A DNA stretch of 64,000 nt from Nitrospira sp. GTDB lineage: Bacteria > Nitrospirota > Nitrospiria > Nitrospirales > Nitrospiraceae. Location: the NCBI GenBank assembly GCA_005116965.1, contig SWDG01000025.1:361883-425882 (forward strand). The letters run 5' to 3'. How positions within the stretch are numbered: position 1 is the first letter of the stretch; each line of letters starts with the position of its first letter. Below are positions 8,385 to 19,693 of this stretch, piece by piece. A program made the position numbers and the translations under genes. Below the pieces are notes generated by a model, which saw only the letters and a list, made by a program, of their open reading frames with translations, made no database searches and was not told where the DNA came from.

Positions 8385-9797
8385 CTACTCCCCTTGAATC
8401 GGGATGTACATGATGTTGCCCTGACGGTTCACGAGCAGGAGGGCGAGGTCGGTGGGTTTGAGGGGATCGGCGAAGCGTTGCAGAATCGAAAAACTGTTCA
8501 CATGTTGCCGGTTCAGTTCCAGCACGACGTCGCCTGGTTGCAAGCCGGAGGCTTCGGCTAAGCTCCCTTCTTCAATATCCGTCACGACGACTCCATTATT
8601 CACCGGTAAATCCATCTGACGGGCCAACGGAGCTGTCACGTCATCGAAGACCACGCCAGATAATGGATGGGCGGTCGATGCGGCCGACGAGGCCGCCTGG
8701 CTTTTCTTTACCCGTTCACGCGGCGCTTCCTGAATGACCAGATCGGCCTGATACAGCTTCCCCTCCCGGATGAGGTCCAGGCGATGTTTGCTGCCGATCG
8801 AGGATTGCGCCACCAAATTCCGCAGCTGGCCGCTATCCATAATATCCCGTCCATCGAAGCGCACCACGACATCGCCTCGCTTCAAGCCGGCTCGTTCGGC
8901 CGACCCCTTGGATTGCACGTCCGTCACGATCGCGCCTTTGACATCCGGTAGACGCAAAATTTTCCCCAGCGGAGGGCTGACATCTTGCGTCGAGGCCCCC
9001 AGAAATCCCCGCACCACGCGGCCTGTCTTAATGAGGCTCTGCATGGCCGCACGGGCCATGTTGCTGGGAATCGCAAACCCGACCCCCACACTTCCGCCGG
9101 TGGGACTCGCAATCGCCGTGTTGATCCCGATCAGCTCGCCCTGGATGTTCACGAGCGCTCCGCCTGAATTTCCAGGGTTGATCGGCGCGTCTGTCTGGAT
9201 GAAGTCTTCGAAGTCCGCCACGCCGACATCTGCGCGACCAACCGCGCTGACGATGCCGAACGTGACGGTACGGCTCAAACCCAGCGGGTTCCCGATGGCG
9301 AGCACAAAATCCCCGACGGCCAGATGGCTCGAATCCCCCCAGGTCGCAGTGGGCAGATTCGATGCCTGGATCTTCACCACCGCCACGTCAGTCTTTGGAT
9401 CAGTGGCAACGACCTTGCCTTTGTATTGACGACGATCCGCCAGGATCACCTCCACATCGACGGCATCGGCGACCACATGGTTATTCGTGATGATGTAGCC
9501 ATCTGGCGAGACAATCACTCCAGACCCCTGTCCATATTGCCGACGCGACGGAGGCTCTTTGAACAGCCCGAACGGCAAGGCTTCGTCGCTGAACGCCTGG
9601 TCGCGCACCATGACCGTCGACGCAATGCTCACCACGGCTGGAATGACTTTAGTGGCCGTCCCCTTCACTTGGCTCTGCAAATCCTGACCGTTCGCGGCAG
9701 GAACCTGTTGGCTGCCGGCCAAGCCCAAACCGGGAACTAACAGGCTGCTCAGGACTCCCCACACGACCATCTGCAGCGTGAGCCTGCTACTGTTCAC
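8385..9797 (-). CDS. DegP/DegQ-type periplasmic serine protease
   Basis: This is a 470-residue envelope protease of the HtrA family. A signal peptide covers roughly residues 1-28. The trypsin-like domain carries the triad: His107 in ITNNHVVAD, Asp137 in DPKTDVAVVKI, and Ser211 in NPGNSGGALVN. Two PDZ domains follow; the first includes GFLGASTQDVSP and the second ends with a QPGDVVLELNRQ segment. The length is typical of DegP/DegQ/MucD. The GTG at 9797 is preferred because AGAGG lies 7 bases upstream and it places the signal peptide at the N-terminus. Longer frames to 9995 add an unlikely leader. It probably removes or refolds damaged periplasmic proteins. Confidence 0.92.
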   Translation of the reverse strand: MNSSRLTLQMVVWGVLSSLLVPGLGLAGSQQVPAANGQDLQSQVKGTATKVIPAVVSIASTVMVRDQAFSDEALPFGLFKEPPSRRQYGQGSGVIVSPDGYIITNNHVVADAVDVEVILADRRQYKGKVVATDPKTDVAVVKIQASNLPTATWGDSSHLAVGDFVLAIGNPLGLSRTVTFGIVSAVGRADVGVADFEDFIQTDAPINPGNSGGALVNIQGELIGINTAIASPTGGSVGVGFAIPSNMARAAMQSLIKTGRVVRGFLGASTQDVSPPLGKILRLPDVKGAIVTDVQSKGSAERAGLKRGDVVVRFDGRDIMDSGQLRNLVAQSSIGSKHRLDLIREGKLYQADLVIQEAPRERVKKSQAASSAASTAHPLSGVVFDDVTAPLARQMDLPVNNGVVVTDIEEGSLAEASGLQPGDVVLELNRQHVNSFSILQRFADPLKPTDLALLLVNRQGNIMYIPIQGE

Positions 9798-10086
9798 AAA
9801 TACGCCTCTTGTGCATGAGCGGGTTCTCAACCTTTCAAATTGCCGTGGCCAGCCTATCATGCACAACTGGCTCACGCATTCATAATTCGATATGACATCA
9901 GCAACAGTGTACGGGCACGATAGTACCCACCACCAGGCAGGGTGTAAATACTGACCAGGCTTTCGCACCAACTCCAGCCGATTCGAGGCCGCCAATGGTG
10001 AGTTGGTCGGCCAGCGAACCAGTGTGTTACGATCATTATCGACTCTTATTCACTGTACGATTTGGCTGTTATCCAAGAGGTAGACC

Positions 10087-10824
10087 ATGCCACCCCCCAC
10101 GATCTTCGTTGCATCCATTGTGCTCTGGACCGCTTCAGGGATGCTTGTCTCCCCTGGGCATGCTGAGGAAGGCAAGTTTGGAACCCCCAAGGCGGATGAA
10201 GGCACCAGGATTTTCAAAGCCACTGAGCATCCATTTTATAGCGCTGAATTTCGCCTCAAGGGTAATCGGGCAACGCTCGTTGGAAGCATGGGTGATACGA
10301 CGCCCTGGGATCATCTGGACTATGCGGGCAAACACCTGAATGCGGTGAAGGGAACGATTGAGATCGAGGTGAACGAACACATCAATACGGGGCGAGTGGT
10401 CGCAGAATTCGTCGAGGGAGCTGACCAGTATCGCGTGATATTCGATCGATTTGCCGCAAAAACTCCCCTTCAGAGCGGCGGTGTGGCCACCAGAATCTAC
10501 GAACATGGAGATTCCAATAACGGTGATCCGCTCTATCCGAAAACCTGGTTGTACCTGGGTGGCTGGGGCACGGCGACGGTGTATAAGAATGATCAGGTGC
10601 TCTACAAAGACTATGACGCACACTTCATGGTCATGGAACGCTCGCGCGATCCCAAGACCCATGAGGTCCACTACCCGGTCAAGCGCACTATGCCCGGTGG
10701 CGAGACCGATCCTGCTGGCATGGAAATCGATCTCTGGGTGCGCTCGAAGGAACAGAACGCCAACAACTTTCCTCCGTTTGAAACCTTTGTCCATCTCTGT
10801 TGGGAAGAAGTCACCTGGCGCTAA
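10087..10824 (+). CDS. Exported protein of unknown function
   Basis: This 245-residue protein has a signal peptide ending SPGHA. The mature part is rich in beta-strand-like segments with many aromatic and charged residues (TWLYLGGWGTATVYKND). No cysteine pairs, repeats or catalytic motif were recognised. AAGAGG lies 8 bases before the ATG at 10087. The next gene starts three bases after its stop and also encodes an exported beta-rich protein, so the two are probably translated from one transcript. The 290-bp gap to the divergent protease gene holds their promoters. Confidence 0.7.
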   Translation: MPPPTIFVASIVLWTASGMLVSPGHAEEGKFGTPKADEGTRIFKATEHPFYSAEFRLKGNRATLVGSMGDTTPWDHLDYAGKHLNAVKGTIEIEVNEHINTGRVVAEFVEGADQYRVIFDRFAAKTPLQSGGVATRIYEHGDSNNGDPLYPKTWLYLGGWGTATVYKNDQVLYKDYDAHFMVMERSRDPKTHEVHYPVKRTMPGGETDPAGMEIDLWVRSKEQNANNFPPFETFVHLCWEEVTWR

Positions 10825-10826
10825 GG

Positions 10827-11492
10827 ATGAGCACATCTCTTCAACAGTTTCTTCTGATTACCATCTTGTTGCTCGCTGCGGTGGTAGTTGGGTACGGACT
10901 TGAGAGCACGACCCACGTGTGGACCTTTGACAATGATCCACCGGAGACTCTTCCCCCTGAATTCCAGATAGGGACCCTATTTGATGGGAGGCCTGCCGGG
11001 AAGTGGACGGTGATTGAAACCGAACGAGCCAAGAGTTCACCTCGCGTGCTTGGGCAGCTCATGGGAAAAGGCGCGGAGCACGCGTATAAAACGGTGCTCA
11101 TTAACGGGATCAAGGCATCCGACCTCGATCTCCACATCTCATTCTTGCCAATCGACGGTAAAGCCGATATGGGAGGCGGCCTGATCTGGCGGGCCACAGA
11201 CGACCGCAACTACTACCTGACAAGGGCCAATCCGCTGGAACAGAATATTCGAATCTATCGGATTGTGAATGGGGTCCGGCAGATGCTCAAGAACTTCGAC
11301 CACATCATTGATGTCCGGCAGTGGCATTCCCTCCGTGTTGTCACGAAAGGGTGCCAGGTACAAGTCTCTTTTGACGATAAGCAGGTGTTTGACTTGTGTG
11401 ATCAGACCTTCTCAACCGGCCAGGTTGGACTCTGGACCAAATCTGATGCCGTCACCTATTTCGATGATCTGACACTCCGGATCGAGCGCTGA
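10827..11492 (+). CDS. Exported LamG/DUF1080-like beta-sandwich protein
   Basis: This 221-residue protein has an N-terminal hydrophobic segment (signal peptide or anchor) and then a concanavalin-like sandwich pattern: DGKADMGGGLIWRATDDRNYYLTRANP, VDVRQWHSLRVV-like strand, FDDKQVFDLCDQTF, GQVGLWTKSDAVTYFDDL. This order is seen in DUF1080/LamG-like carbohydrate-binding domains. No catalytic residues are evident. The ATG at 10827 lies right after the stop of the upstream exported-protein gene, indicating coupling. Ligand and role are unknown. Confidence 0.7.
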   Translation: MSTSLQQFLLITILLLAAVVVGYGLESTTHVWTFDNDPPETLPPEFQIGTLFDGRPAGKWTVIETERAKSSPRVLGQLMGKGAEHAYKTVLINGIKASDLDLHISFLPIDGKADMGGGLIWRATDDRNYYLTRANPLEQNIRIYRIVNGVRQMLKNFDHIIDVRQWHSLRVVTKGCQVQVSFDDKQVFDLCDQTFSTGQVGLWTKSDAVTYFDDLTLRIER

Positions 11493-11588
11493 GCCGAGTT
11501 CGTACGTGATCTCATTGGATATCACCTCTGTCTACGTCCAGCGACAGCTTCCAAGCCCGGGCATCTGTGACGACCCACGACTTTTCCC

Positions 11589-11918
11589 TCATGTCCTGGG
11601 CGCATACATGATGACAATCATGCCAGCCAAACAGAGGATAGCTCCCATCGCGTCATAGCGATCTGGACGAACTCCGTCGATACCCCAGCCCCATAGCAAG
11701 GACAGCACGATGAACATTCCACCGTACGCCGCATAGACGCGTCCGAAATGAGCTGGCTGTAGGGTCGGAATAATGCCGTAGAGAATCAAGATGGCGGCGC
11801 CTGCCGCGGCATAACCCCAATGCCGGCCTTCCCGGAGCGTTAACCACATGAGGTATCCGCCACCGATTTCACACAATCCAGCAAGCACATAAAGCGCGAG
11901 CGAACCAGCCAAAGACAT
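11589..11918 (-). CDS. ynfA: YnfA/UPF0060 family small membrane protein
   Basis: This 109-residue protein has four hydrophobic helices and the family signature [11 protein letters not shown], plus [13 protein letters not shown] near the start. YnfA proteins resemble small multidrug transporters in size and topology. AAGGAGG at 11923-11929 sets the ATG at 11918, and that site overlaps the stop codon of the RND pump gene, so it is the last gene of the czcB-czcA-ynfA transcript. A role in export together with the pump is inferred from this placement only. Confidence 0.85.
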   Translation of the reverse strand: MSLAGSLALYVLAGLCEIGGGYLMWLTLREGRHWGYAAAGAAILILYGIIPTLQPAHFGRVYAAYGGMFIVLSLLWGWGIDGVRPDRYDAMGAILCLAGMIVIMYAPRT

Positions 11919-11929
11919 CGATTCCTCCT

Positions 11930-14900
11930 TCACGATAGACTACGAATTGTGGCAAGCGAGATGTCCTGCTGCTTGCTCCTGTTTCGTTTCGCAGCACGCT
12001 GTTCGATCCACCGATACAGGACCGGTAAGACGATCAACGTCAAGACCGTTGATGAGATTAATCCGCCGATGACCACCGTTGCCAGCGGTCTTTGGATCTC
12101 AGAGCCTGGTCCCGTCGCGAGGAGTAACGGCGTCAGGCCGAGCGCAGCCACGAGTGCCGTCATCAATATGGGCCGGAGTCGCATGACCATGCCGGTCAAT
12201 ACCGCCTCATCAAGCGGCATCCCCTGTTCGCGCAGCTGGTTGATGTAGGCGATCTTCACAACCCCGTTTAGCACGGCCACTCCGAATAGAGCGATGAAGC
12301 CGACGGAGGCCGGGACCGAGAGATAGAGCCCACCAATCAACAGCGCCGCCAGGCCGCCGACCATCGCAAACGGAATGGCGAGAACAATCAGCGCGGCCTG
12401 CCGAAGATTCCCGAACGTCAAAAACAAGAGCAGAAAAATGAGTGCGATGACGACGGGCACCACGATGGCCAGGCGAGCCATCGCCCGTTGCTGATTCTCG
12501 AATTGTCCTCCCCAGGTGACATAGTAGCCAGTCGGCAATTGCACGAGACCGGCCACGGCTCCCTGAGCCTCCTCCACGGCCCCGACCAGGTCTCTCCCAA
12601 CCACGTTCGCCTCGATGACTACTCGTCGGCTGGCCTGTTCACGGCTGATCTGCGCCGGGCCTTCTACTACTTGGATGTCGGCCAACTCCCGCAAGGGAAT
12701 TCGAGCACCACCCTGTGCCGTCACCCAGAGGGACTTGATCGATTCAATATCGCCCCGTCGGTCATCCGGAAACCGCACGATGATCGGAAATCGCCGTTGC
12801 CCTTCAAAGACGTCTCCGGCACGGATACCGGCACCGACGGCTTCGATCACTTCCGTGATGTTGGCCACATTGATTCCATGCCGCGCCACCTTGGATCGAT
12901 TGACGTCAAGTTTCAAGTAATACAGTCCTGAGACTTGTTCGACACGGAGATCGGAGATGCCCTTCACTTGTCGCAGCACACGAGCGATCTCTTCTGCCTT
13001 CACCCGTAAGACATCGAGGTCGTCTCCGAAGAGCTTGACCGCCACTTGAGAGCGAACACCAGACACCAGCTCATCCACACGCATAGCGATCGGCTGAGAC
13101 AACCCGAACGCAATGCCAGGCACTTGCCCCAATCGCTGACGAACCAGGTCTTCAATCTCATGTTTGCTGCGTGCCTTCCAATCTGATTCAGGCTTGAGCA
13201 AGACATACATGTCGCTGAGCTCCATTCCCATCGGATCCGTCCCTAACTCATTTGCGCCCGTGCGGGTCACCACCGAACGTACATCCGGAAGTTCCAATAA
13301 CAGCCGCTCGACCTGTCCAGAAATCTTGAGTGATTCACTGAGACCGATGCTCGGCAGCCGCACCAAATTCACCACGATCGACCCTTCATCCATGATCGGC
13401 ACAAACTCCCTCCCGATAAAGGGAATGATGGCGATGCCGCAGACCAGAACTATCACGGTTGCCATCACAACCACCGTGGTACGACGAATGGCCATCTCTA
13501 GGAGTTGCCGATACAGCCTCCGCCCTGTGACCAAGGCTGATCCACCCTCCCCCCTGGATCGAGGCCGCATCAGTAAGACTGCCAGCACCGGTATCACCGT
13601 CATCGAGAGCACCAGCGAACTCAAGAGGACAATCACCACCGTCAGCGCCAGTGGGATAAACATCTTGCCTTCGATCCCTTGGAGCGTGAGCAAGGGGATG
13701 AATGTGAGCGCGATAATCAATTCTCCGAACAGGCTTGGCCGGCGCACCTCCAGCACAGCACGAAGGACCACAGGAAGCCGCTCCGATACGGTAGCGAACG
13801 AGGTGTGCTCTTGGGAACGTTCGCTCAAATGCCGCTCGACATTTTCTACCTGCACGATTGCGGCATCGACGATCATTCCGAGTGAAATGGCCAATCCTCC
13901 CAGCGACATCAGATTGGCAGAGAGGCCGACTCGTTGCATGATCAAGAACGTGGTCAGCGTGGCGAGCGGTAATGTCAGGGCGACGACCAGAGCACCACGC
14001 AGACTTCTGAGGAACAGATAGAGCACGAGGACTACAACAACGGCCCCCTCTAACAAGGCCCGCTCGACCGTTTCAAGCGCCCGGGTCACGAGTTCAATCC
14101 GATCGTAGAACGGCGTAATTGTGACGCCATCCGGCAATAGGCGATTGATCAATCCCACCTTCTCCTTCACCGCGGAAACAACCTGTCGGCTGTTTCCTCC
14201 GCGCAGCATGACGGCGATACCTTGCATCACTTCGCCGGTTCCGTCTCGTGTGACGCCGCCCAAGCGAATAGCATGTCCCTGACGAACCTCCGCCACATCC
14301 CTCAGGTAGATCGGCGTCCCCTGACGGGCCGTCACGACAATGCGTTCCAAATCCTCAGCCGACCGTGCCAGCCCCTGGCCATAGACCACCAACTTATCGC
14401 CGCCTCGCTCGATGTAACTGCCGCTGGCATTTTGGTTATTCTCCGTCACCGCTGTCTGAACCTGCCGCAAGGTAAGGCCCAGGCTGGTCAAGCGATTGGG
14501 ATCCACGAGCACCTGGTACTGCTTCGACAATCCACCCAGAGTATCAACGTCCGCCAGCCCTGGTACGGCCCGCAGCATCGGACGAATCACCCAATCATGG
14601 AGTGTCCGTAATTCCATAAGGCTCTGTGATGGCCCCTCCACAAGATACATGAAGACTTCGCTGAGCCCCGTACTCACAGGCCCGAGGACTGGTTCGGCCC
14701 CCGGCGGCAACTGTGAACGGACCTGAGCCAGCCGTTCGAAAACCAGCTGCCGGGCAAAATAGTTATCCACCGTCTCTCCAAACACCACCGTAATCACTGA
14801 GATCCCGAACCGCGAGACTGATCGAAGTTCAGTTTTCCCAGGCAAGTTAATCAATTCAATCTCAAGCGGAAATGTCACGAGGCGCTCGATTTCCGGAGGC

Positions 14901-15070
14901 GCTAGAGCAGGAACACGGGTAATGACCTGGACTTGGACCGGCGTCACATCAGGGAAGGCATCAATCGGCACATGAAGGAACGCGACCACTCCGCCGATAC
15001 TCACGCCGAACGCCGCCAGCAGCACAATGACCCGCTGCTCAAGTGATGCGCGGATCAGCCGTTCGATCAC
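11930..15070 (-). CDS. czcA: CzcA/CusA-family heavy-metal RND efflux pump
   Basis: This 1046-residue inner-membrane pump belongs to the heavy-metal RND group. It opens with the classic [18 protein letters not shown] helix and [15 protein letters not shown], and carries [19 protein letters not shown] in transmembrane helix 4, where the Asp couples proton flow to export. Two large periplasmic loops and 12 membrane helices fit the expected length. Its start overlaps the end of the adaptor gene by four bases. No outer-membrane channel gene is visible here, so the complex must borrow one. The metal (Cu/Ag versus Zn/Co/Cd) cannot be fixed from sequence alone. Confidence 0.92.
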   Translation of the reverse strand: MIERLIRASLEQRVIVLLAAFGVSIGGVVAFLHVPIDAFPDVTPVQVQVITRVPALAPPEIERLVTFPLEIELINLPGKTELRSVSRFGISVITVVFGETVDNYFARQLVFERLAQVRSQLPPGAEPVLGPVSTGLSEVFMYLVEGPSQSLMELRTLHDWVIRPMLRAVPGLADVDTLGGLSKQYQVLVDPNRLTSLGLTLRQVQTAVTENNQNASGSYIERGGDKLVVYGQGLARSAEDLERIVVTARQGTPIYLRDVAEVRQGHAIRLGGVTRDGTGEVMQGIAVMLRGGNSRQVVSAVKEKVGLINRLLPDGVTITPFYDRIELVTRALETVERALLEGAVVVVLVLYLFLRSLRGALVVALTLPLATLTTFLIMQRVGLSANLMSLGGLAISLGMIVDAAIVQVENVERHLSERSQEHTSFATVSERLPVVLRAVLEVRRPSLFGELIIALTFIPLLTLQGIEGKMFIPLALTVVIVLLSSLVLSMTVIPVLAVLLMRPRSRGEGGSALVTGRRLYRQLLEMAIRRTTVVVMATVIVLVCGIAIIPFIGREFVPIMDEGSIVVNLVRLPSIGLSESLKISGQVERLLLELPDVRSVVTRTGANELGTDPMGMELSDMYVLLKPESDWKARSKHEIEDLVRQRLGQVPGIAFGLSQPIAMRVDELVSGVRSQVAVKLFGDDLDVLRVKAEEIARVLRQVKGISDLRVEQVSGLYYLKLDVNRSKVARHGINVANITEVIEAVGAGIRAGDVFEGQRRFPIIVRFPDDRRGDIESIKSLWVTAQGGARIPLRELADIQVVEGPAQISREQASRRVVIEANVVGRDLVGAVEEAQGAVAGLVQLPTGYYVTWGGQFENQQRAMARLAIVVPVVIALIFLLLFLTFGNLRQAALIVLAIPFAMVGGLAALLIGGLYLSVPASVGFIALFGVAVLNGVVKIAYINQLREQGMPLDEAVLTGMVMRLRPILMTALVAALGLTPLLLATGPGSEIQRPLATVVIGGLISSTVLTLIVLPVLYRWIEQRAAKRNRSKQQDISLATIRSLS

Positions 15071-16284
15071 AGCGGGCCTCCCATCGACATCTGACCGCGA
15101 AGCGCTTCAGACTTGAGCGCGTAACTGCCTTCCGTCACAACCTCATCGCCTTCCTTCACTCCGGCCTTGACCTCGACGTATTCGTTCGACGACTCTCCGA
15201 TTGTTACTTCGAGCCATTCAAACCGACGCGAGCCTCGTGTGACAAATACCATGGTGCGGTTACCGACCTGCTGCAACGCGGTACGCGGTATGGTCAAAAC
15301 CGATTGTTCCTGCGTGCGTACCGTCACCTCGGCGAACATTTCCGGACGTAAACGCCGATCCGAGTTGGGAATCTGCAAACGTGCCGTAACCGTCCTTGTG
15401 GCCGGATCGATCATGGCACCGATGTAGGTAATGGCGCCGTGAAATACTGTCTCCGGATAGGCGGCGACTCGAACCTCCACCGCAAGTCCGGTTTTCAGTG
15501 TGCTGATCTGCTGCTCTGGAAAGTCCGCCCTGACCCACACCGTGGAGAGATCCGCCACGGTGAAGAGCGTCTTACTCGAGTCGACCACTTCGCCGACCGT
15601 CGCATTCCGCTCAATGATTTCACTGGAGAAGGGAGCCCGCAGAAATACCTGAGCCACTTCGGCATGGGGCAACCGTTCAGCAGATAGCCGTTCAATTTCG
15701 CGTTCCGACATACCTAACAAGTGAAGTTTCTCTTCTGCTGCGTAGAGCTCGGCCTTGGCATTTTCATGCTCGGCTTCCCGCCGTTGATATTCGCTAATCC
15801 CGATCGCACCTTCGGCCGAGAGCGCCTTGGCCCGTTCAAAGGCCTTTTCCACCACTCTCATCGCCGTGCGCCGCTTGCGATATTCCAGCTGTGCCTCACC
15901 AAACGCCGGACTATCGAGCAACATAAGCCGCTCTCCAGATTGCACCCGATCGCCAAGATTGGCATAGACGGCTACGATGCGTCCCGGCACTCGTGGGCCG
16001 AGATGGGCCAGCCGGTTCTCATTGGGCAAAATCTTTCCTCCCTGCGCCTTCAGCGACATTCGCATGGAACGGTGCGCCACCCGTTCAGTATGAATCTGTG
16101 AGAGCATTGAACTCCCATCCGGCAGCTCAATCACACCTGCTTGAGTCGCAGGCGGTATCGCTTGCGGAGGCCTTTTCTGCGTCTCGTCCTGTGTCGGCTG
16201 GCACGATGCAGATACGGCAGTAATCGCTACGGCTACAGCAAGCCGCACAATACATTTCGACGAGATAGCCTTCCAGGAAGCCAT
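15067..16284 (-). CDS. czcB: RND efflux periplasmic adaptor (CzcB/CusB type)
   Basis: This 405-residue membrane-fusion protein has a lipoprotein-like leader ending SASC, then a barrel-sandwich hybrid (GRIVAVYANLGDRVQSGERLMLLDSP), a helical hairpin (EYRKRRTAMRVVEKAFERAKAL through YAAEEKLHLLGM), and the beta-barrel and proximal domains (LRAPFSSEIIERNATVGEVVD; GAMIDPATRTVTARLQIPN). It would bridge the inner-membrane pump and an outer-membrane channel. It is the first gene of the czcB-czcA-ynfA set, with a four-base overlap to czcA. No His-rich metal-binding N-terminus is present. Confidence 0.9.
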   Translation of the reverse strand: MASWKAISSKCIVRLAVAVAITAVSASCQPTQDETQKRPPQAIPPATQAGVIELPDGSSMLSQIHTERVAHRSMRMSLKAQGGKILPNENRLAHLGPRVPGRIVAVYANLGDRVQSGERLMLLDSPAFGEAQLEYRKRRTAMRVVEKAFERAKALSAEGAIGISEYQRREAEHENAKAELYAAEEKLHLLGMSEREIERLSAERLPHAEVAQVFLRAPFSSEIIERNATVGEVVDSSKTLFTVADLSTVWVRADFPEQQISTLKTGLAVEVRVAAYPETVFHGAITYIGAMIDPATRTVTARLQIPNSDRRLRPEMFAEVTVRTQEQSVLTIPRTALQQVGNRTMVFVTRGSRRFEWLEVTIGESSNEYVEVKAGVKEGDEVVTEGSYALKSEALRGQMSMGGPL

Positions 16285-16365
16285 CTTGGCACCTCTCCTC
16301 TCACTATGGCCTTTCGTCCAAGGCGTGTCTATAACCCAGCTAGATAGAGTGAACGTGCAGGACGT

Positions 16366-16821
16366 CTATGCGAGACGATTCGGAGGACCGCGCGATGGGA
16401 TGGCGTGAATAAATAGGAAGGAAGATGGAAGAGTGGCGACGCTCCACCGTATCCAGACATTGTGCTCCATACCGACATCAGCATTCGGCGAAAGCCCGAG
16501 CACTTGAATGAGCAGCGGCTTGAGGGATTTGCGATCGGTTGAATCGGTCAGTAGCGACAAACCGAACTCTGCATGGCTGTCACCCGAATGTGCGAATTGT
16601 GCGTGACCCTGAACTGTCTGCGCTGGTTTGTCGAACTCACAGTCGAGGTCAGGAGACCATACGGTGTGAACCGTCCCGCCATGAACATGCCCAACTTCTC
16701 CATGGCGATGATCGGCCTCGGGATGCACATGGAACAGAGGAGCCGCCAGCATCCACAAGGATATCCAGGCCAAGACCATCAGACGAGACCAGGAGAGGAT
16801 ATGACGCCGTGCTACCTTCAT
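16366..16821 (-). CDS. Small exported His-rich protein ending in RGPP
   Basis: This 151-residue protein has a hydrophobic leader (VLAWISLWMLAAPLF), then a His-dense segment HVHPEADHRHGEVGHVHGG suited to metal binding. The C-terminus is HAIPSRGPPNRLA. It sits between the efflux operon and the copper-type ATPase. Four other small exported proteins in this window share the His-rich plus RGPP/RAPP plan, though this one lacks their C[AS]WxC motif. The layout recalls CzcI/DUF2946-like accessory proteins, but I cannot assign a family firmly. The gap 16822-17011 holds no gene. Confidence 0.6.
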   Translation of the reverse strand: MKVARRHILSWSRLMVLAWISLWMLAAPLFHVHPEADHRHGEVGHVHGGTVHTVWSPDLDCEFDKPAQTVQGHAQFAHSGDSHAEFGLSLLTDSTDRKSLKPLLIQVLGLSPNADVGMEHNVWIRWSVATLPSSFLFIHAIPSRGPPNRLA

Positions 16822-17011
16822 AGTAGTAGACTAGCACAGTGGCTTAGATGCATCAAACAAGATGCCCTGTGCTGGTCTCGGATGACTCGTGCAGAATGGA
16901 GTACTCGATTGAACTGTAGCCAGCCCCCCATGCCCCCGCCTGCTTGAGCAAGAGACGTCTGGATATCACCTGGTCATTCATCTTCTTTGAGAGCGGCACG
17001 CCCAAGCTCTC

Positions 17012-19645
17012 TTAGAGAGCCAGTTTACGTAAGCGGAGGGCATTCGCAATCACCGACACGGAACTAAATGTCATGGCGGCGCTTGCAATCATGGGGCTCA
17101 AGAGGACACCGACGAACGGATAGAGAATCCCGGCGGCGATCGGAACTCCCAATGTGTTGTAGACGAACGCGAAGAAAAGGTTCTGGCGAATGTTCTTCAT
17201 CGTCCCTCGACTCAACCGGCGCGCTCTCGCGATGGCTCGAAGGTCACCCTTCACCAGCGTGACCCCCGCGCTTTCCATCGCCACATCGGTCCCGGTTCCC
17301 ATGGCAATCCCCACGTGCGCCTGCGCCAAAGCCGGCGCATCGTTGATCCCATCTCCCGCCATGGCCACGACATGTCCCTCTGCTTGGAACCGCTTGATGA
17401 CCGCCGCCTTTTGCTCGGGCAAGACATCGGCCTGCACTTCGTCGATCTGGAGCCTGCGCGCCACCGCCTCAGCGGTCGTCCGATTGTCGCCGGTCAACAT
17501 GACGATCCGCAGTCCTTCACGATGCAATAAATCGATGGCCTCCGGCGTGGTGGACTTGACCGGATCAGCCACGCCCAGCAACCCTGCCGGCTTGCCGTCG
17601 ATCGCCACGAACATCACGGTCTGGCCCTCCTGCCTGAGCGGTTCAGCCTGAGCGACTAACGATTCGGCATCGATACCCAATTCGTAGAAAAGGGGTCGCG
17701 TCCCCACGGCTATCGAGCGACCCTCCACTGTTCCCATAACGCCCTTCCCCGTAAGCGAACGAAAATCTTTCGCGCCAGCCAACGCGAGGCCTTTCTCGCG
17801 AGCCCCTGACACAATCGCGCCAGCCAGCGGATGCTCGCTACTCTGTTCCAATCCACCTGCAAGCCGAAGCAGGTCGATTTCTCTCATATTCGGGAGAGGA
17901 GCCACCGTCATCAGACGCGGTTTGCCTTCCGTGAGTGTTCCCGTTTTATCAACGACCAGCACATCCACCTTTGCCAAGATCTCCAGCGCTTCCGCGTTTC
18001 GGATCAACACCCCTGCCGTCGCGCCACGCCCGGTGCCGACCATGATCGACATGGGCGTCGCAAGCCCCAAGGCACAGGGGCATGCGATGATCAATACCGC
18101 AACCGCGTTCAATAACGCATAGGCCATACGCGGTTCGGGACCAAGGAACGCCCAAATCCCAAAGGTGACAAGGGCAACAAGGATCACGATCGGTACAAAA
18201 TACCCAGCCACAACATCGGCCAACCGTTGAATCGGCGCGCGCGTGCGCTGCGCTTCGCTGACCATGCGGACAATTTGCGAGAGCAACGTCTCGCGACCGA
18301 CTCGCTCGGCCCGCATGACGAAACTCCCCGTCCCGTTGACCGTCGCGCCCACCACTTTCTGCCCTGCTCGCTTTTCCACGGGAATCGATTCACCGGTGAC
18401 CATCGATTCGTCAACGGTACTCGTCCCATCCACGACCACACCATCGACGGGTATCTTCTCGCCTGGTCGGACGCGTAATCGGTCCCCCACCTGGACCTGG
18501 TCCAATGGAATATCGTCCTCGCGACCATCAGCCCGAACAATCCTCGCTGTTTTCGGTGCCAGCCCCAAGAGCGCCTTGAGAGCGCTACTGGTTCGACTCC
18601 GCGCCCGTAATTCCAGCACTTGCCCCAGCAAAACCAGCGCGATGATGGCAACCGCTGGTTCAAAGTAGACGGCGAGCGCTCCGCCGTGACCACGGAACGA
18701 ATCAGGGAACAAGCCTGGCGCGAGAGTTGCCGCGACGCTGTAGAGATAGGCCGCACCGGTACCAAGACCGATGAGGGTAAACATATTCAGGTGGCGATTG
18801 ACGAGCGAGGCCCACGCTCGTTCAAACAACGGCCACCCGACCCAGAACACCACCGGCGTCGCCAGCACGAACTGAAACCAGACCAATGCTTGTCCTGAAA
18901 AGAAGTGCTGCAACGGCTGACTCGGCATCATCTCGGAAATCATCAACGCCAGGATGGGCAAGCCAAGCACAACGCTCTGCCAAAATCGGCGAGTCATATC
19001 GACCAGCTCAGGATTAGCCTCTTCCATCGTCACCGTACGCGGCTCCAAGGCCATCCCACAGACCGAGCAACTCCCAGGGTCAGCCTGCACAATTTCCGGA
19101 TGCATGGGACAGGTATATTCGGTCCGCGTGCTCGCAACAGTCACGTCCGCTGGCTCCAGCGCCATCCCGCAGACAGGGCAGGCGCCCGGTTTGGTTTCCG
19201 ACACCTCAGGATCCATCGGGCAGACATATTGGACGCTGCCGCCGGCTGGGACAGGCGTCGGCTTCGGAATGCGCTGGTCAAGTGGGGTCAGATAATAGTC
19301 GGAGTCGGCTCTGAACTTTTCTAGACATCGAGTGGCACAGAAGTAATACTTCTTTCCTCGATATTCGTAGGAACCAGCTGCAGTGGCCGGTTGCACTGTC
19401 ATACCGCACACGGGATCGATTTCGCCGGTCGCCGCTTGCGCCATCATCGGCAACGGTTTCCGTGGAGCAGGCATCGTGATCAGATTCAGTGGTTTCTTGC
19501 TCAGCGCACGGTCAGGGTCGGCACGAAATCGTTCCAGGCAGGACGTCCCACAGAAATAGTAGGTCGTCCCTTTGTGGTCGAACTGACCCGCCGCTTTGGC
19601 AGGATCAACCGTCATGCCGCAGATAGGATCGATCGCCATCTTCAT
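17012..19645 (-). CDS. Copper-type P1B ATPase with two YHS and two heavy-metal-binding motifs
   Basis: This 877-residue ATPase exports or moves a soft metal, most likely copper. In order: YHS domain at about 5-50 (DPICGMTV), a second YHS at about 75-120 (DPVCGMTV), two CPMxPE...CxVCGMAL motifs at about 140-163 and 177-200, eight membrane helices, TGES at 417-420, the CPC metal site at 522-524, the phosphorylated Asp567 in [18 protein letters not shown] in the nucleotide domain and the GDGIND hinge. HMA domains usual in CopA are absent. Doubling of both N-terminal modules looks like an internal duplication. Its promoter region carries TTCACG-type repeats. Confidence 0.9.
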   Translation of the reverse strand: MKMAIDPICGMTVDPAKAAGQFDHKGTTYYFCGTSCLERFRADPDRALSKKPLNLITMPAPRKPLPMMAQAATGEIDPVCGMTVQPATAAGSYEYRGKKYYFCATRCLEKFRADSDYYLTPLDQRIPKPTPVPAGGSVQYVCPMDPEVSETKPGACPVCGMALEPADVTVASTRTEYTCPMHPEIVQADPGSCSVCGMALEPRTVTMEEANPELVDMTRRFWQSVVLGLPILALMISEMMPSQPLQHFFSGQALVWFQFVLATPVVFWVGWPLFERAWASLVNRHLNMFTLIGLGTGAAYLYSVAATLAPGLFPDSFRGHGGALAVYFEPAVAIIALVLLGQVLELRARSRTSSALKALLGLAPKTARIVRADGREDDIPLDQVQVGDRLRVRPGEKIPVDGVVVDGTSTVDESMVTGESIPVEKRAGQKVVGATVNGTGSFVMRAERVGRETLLSQIVRMVSEAQRTRAPIQRLADVVAGYFVPIVILVALVTFGIWAFLGPEPRMAYALLNAVAVLIIACPCALGLATPMSIMVGTGRGATAGVLIRNAEALEILAKVDVLVVDKTGTLTEGKPRLMTVAPLPNMREIDLLRLAGGLEQSSEHPLAGAIVSGAREKGLALAGAKDFRSLTGKGVMGTVEGRSIAVGTRPLFYELGIDAESLVAQAEPLRQEGQTVMFVAIDGKPAGLLGVADPVKSTTPEAIDLLHREGLRIVMLTGDNRTTAEAVARRLQIDEVQADVLPEQKAAVIKRFQAEGHVVAMAGDGINDAPALAQAHVGIAMGTGTDVAMESAGVTLVKGDLRAIARARRLSRGTMKNIRQNLFFAFVYNTLGVPIAAGILYPFVGVLLSPMIASAAMTFSSVSVIANALRLRKLAL

Positions 19646-19693
19646 CCAACCCTCTTCACGCCCTGCGTTTCACGCTTCACGTTTCACTTCTCA
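19646..19693. repeat. TTCACG-type intergenic repeat
   Basis: The gap contains GTTTCACGCTTCACGTTTCAC, reduced here to its units GTTTCAC, GCTTCAC and GTTTCAC in tandem. The same units recur in the gaps of the nuo operon (34247-34270, 34670-34742, 37663-37747, 44112-44235, 44556-44700). Function is unknown. Confidence 0.5.

Noticed and set aside
18585-18630. GGTTCGACTCC resembling a tRNA T-loop
   Set aside because: It lies inside the P-type ATPase gene and no acceptor stem or anticodon arm can be formed around it.
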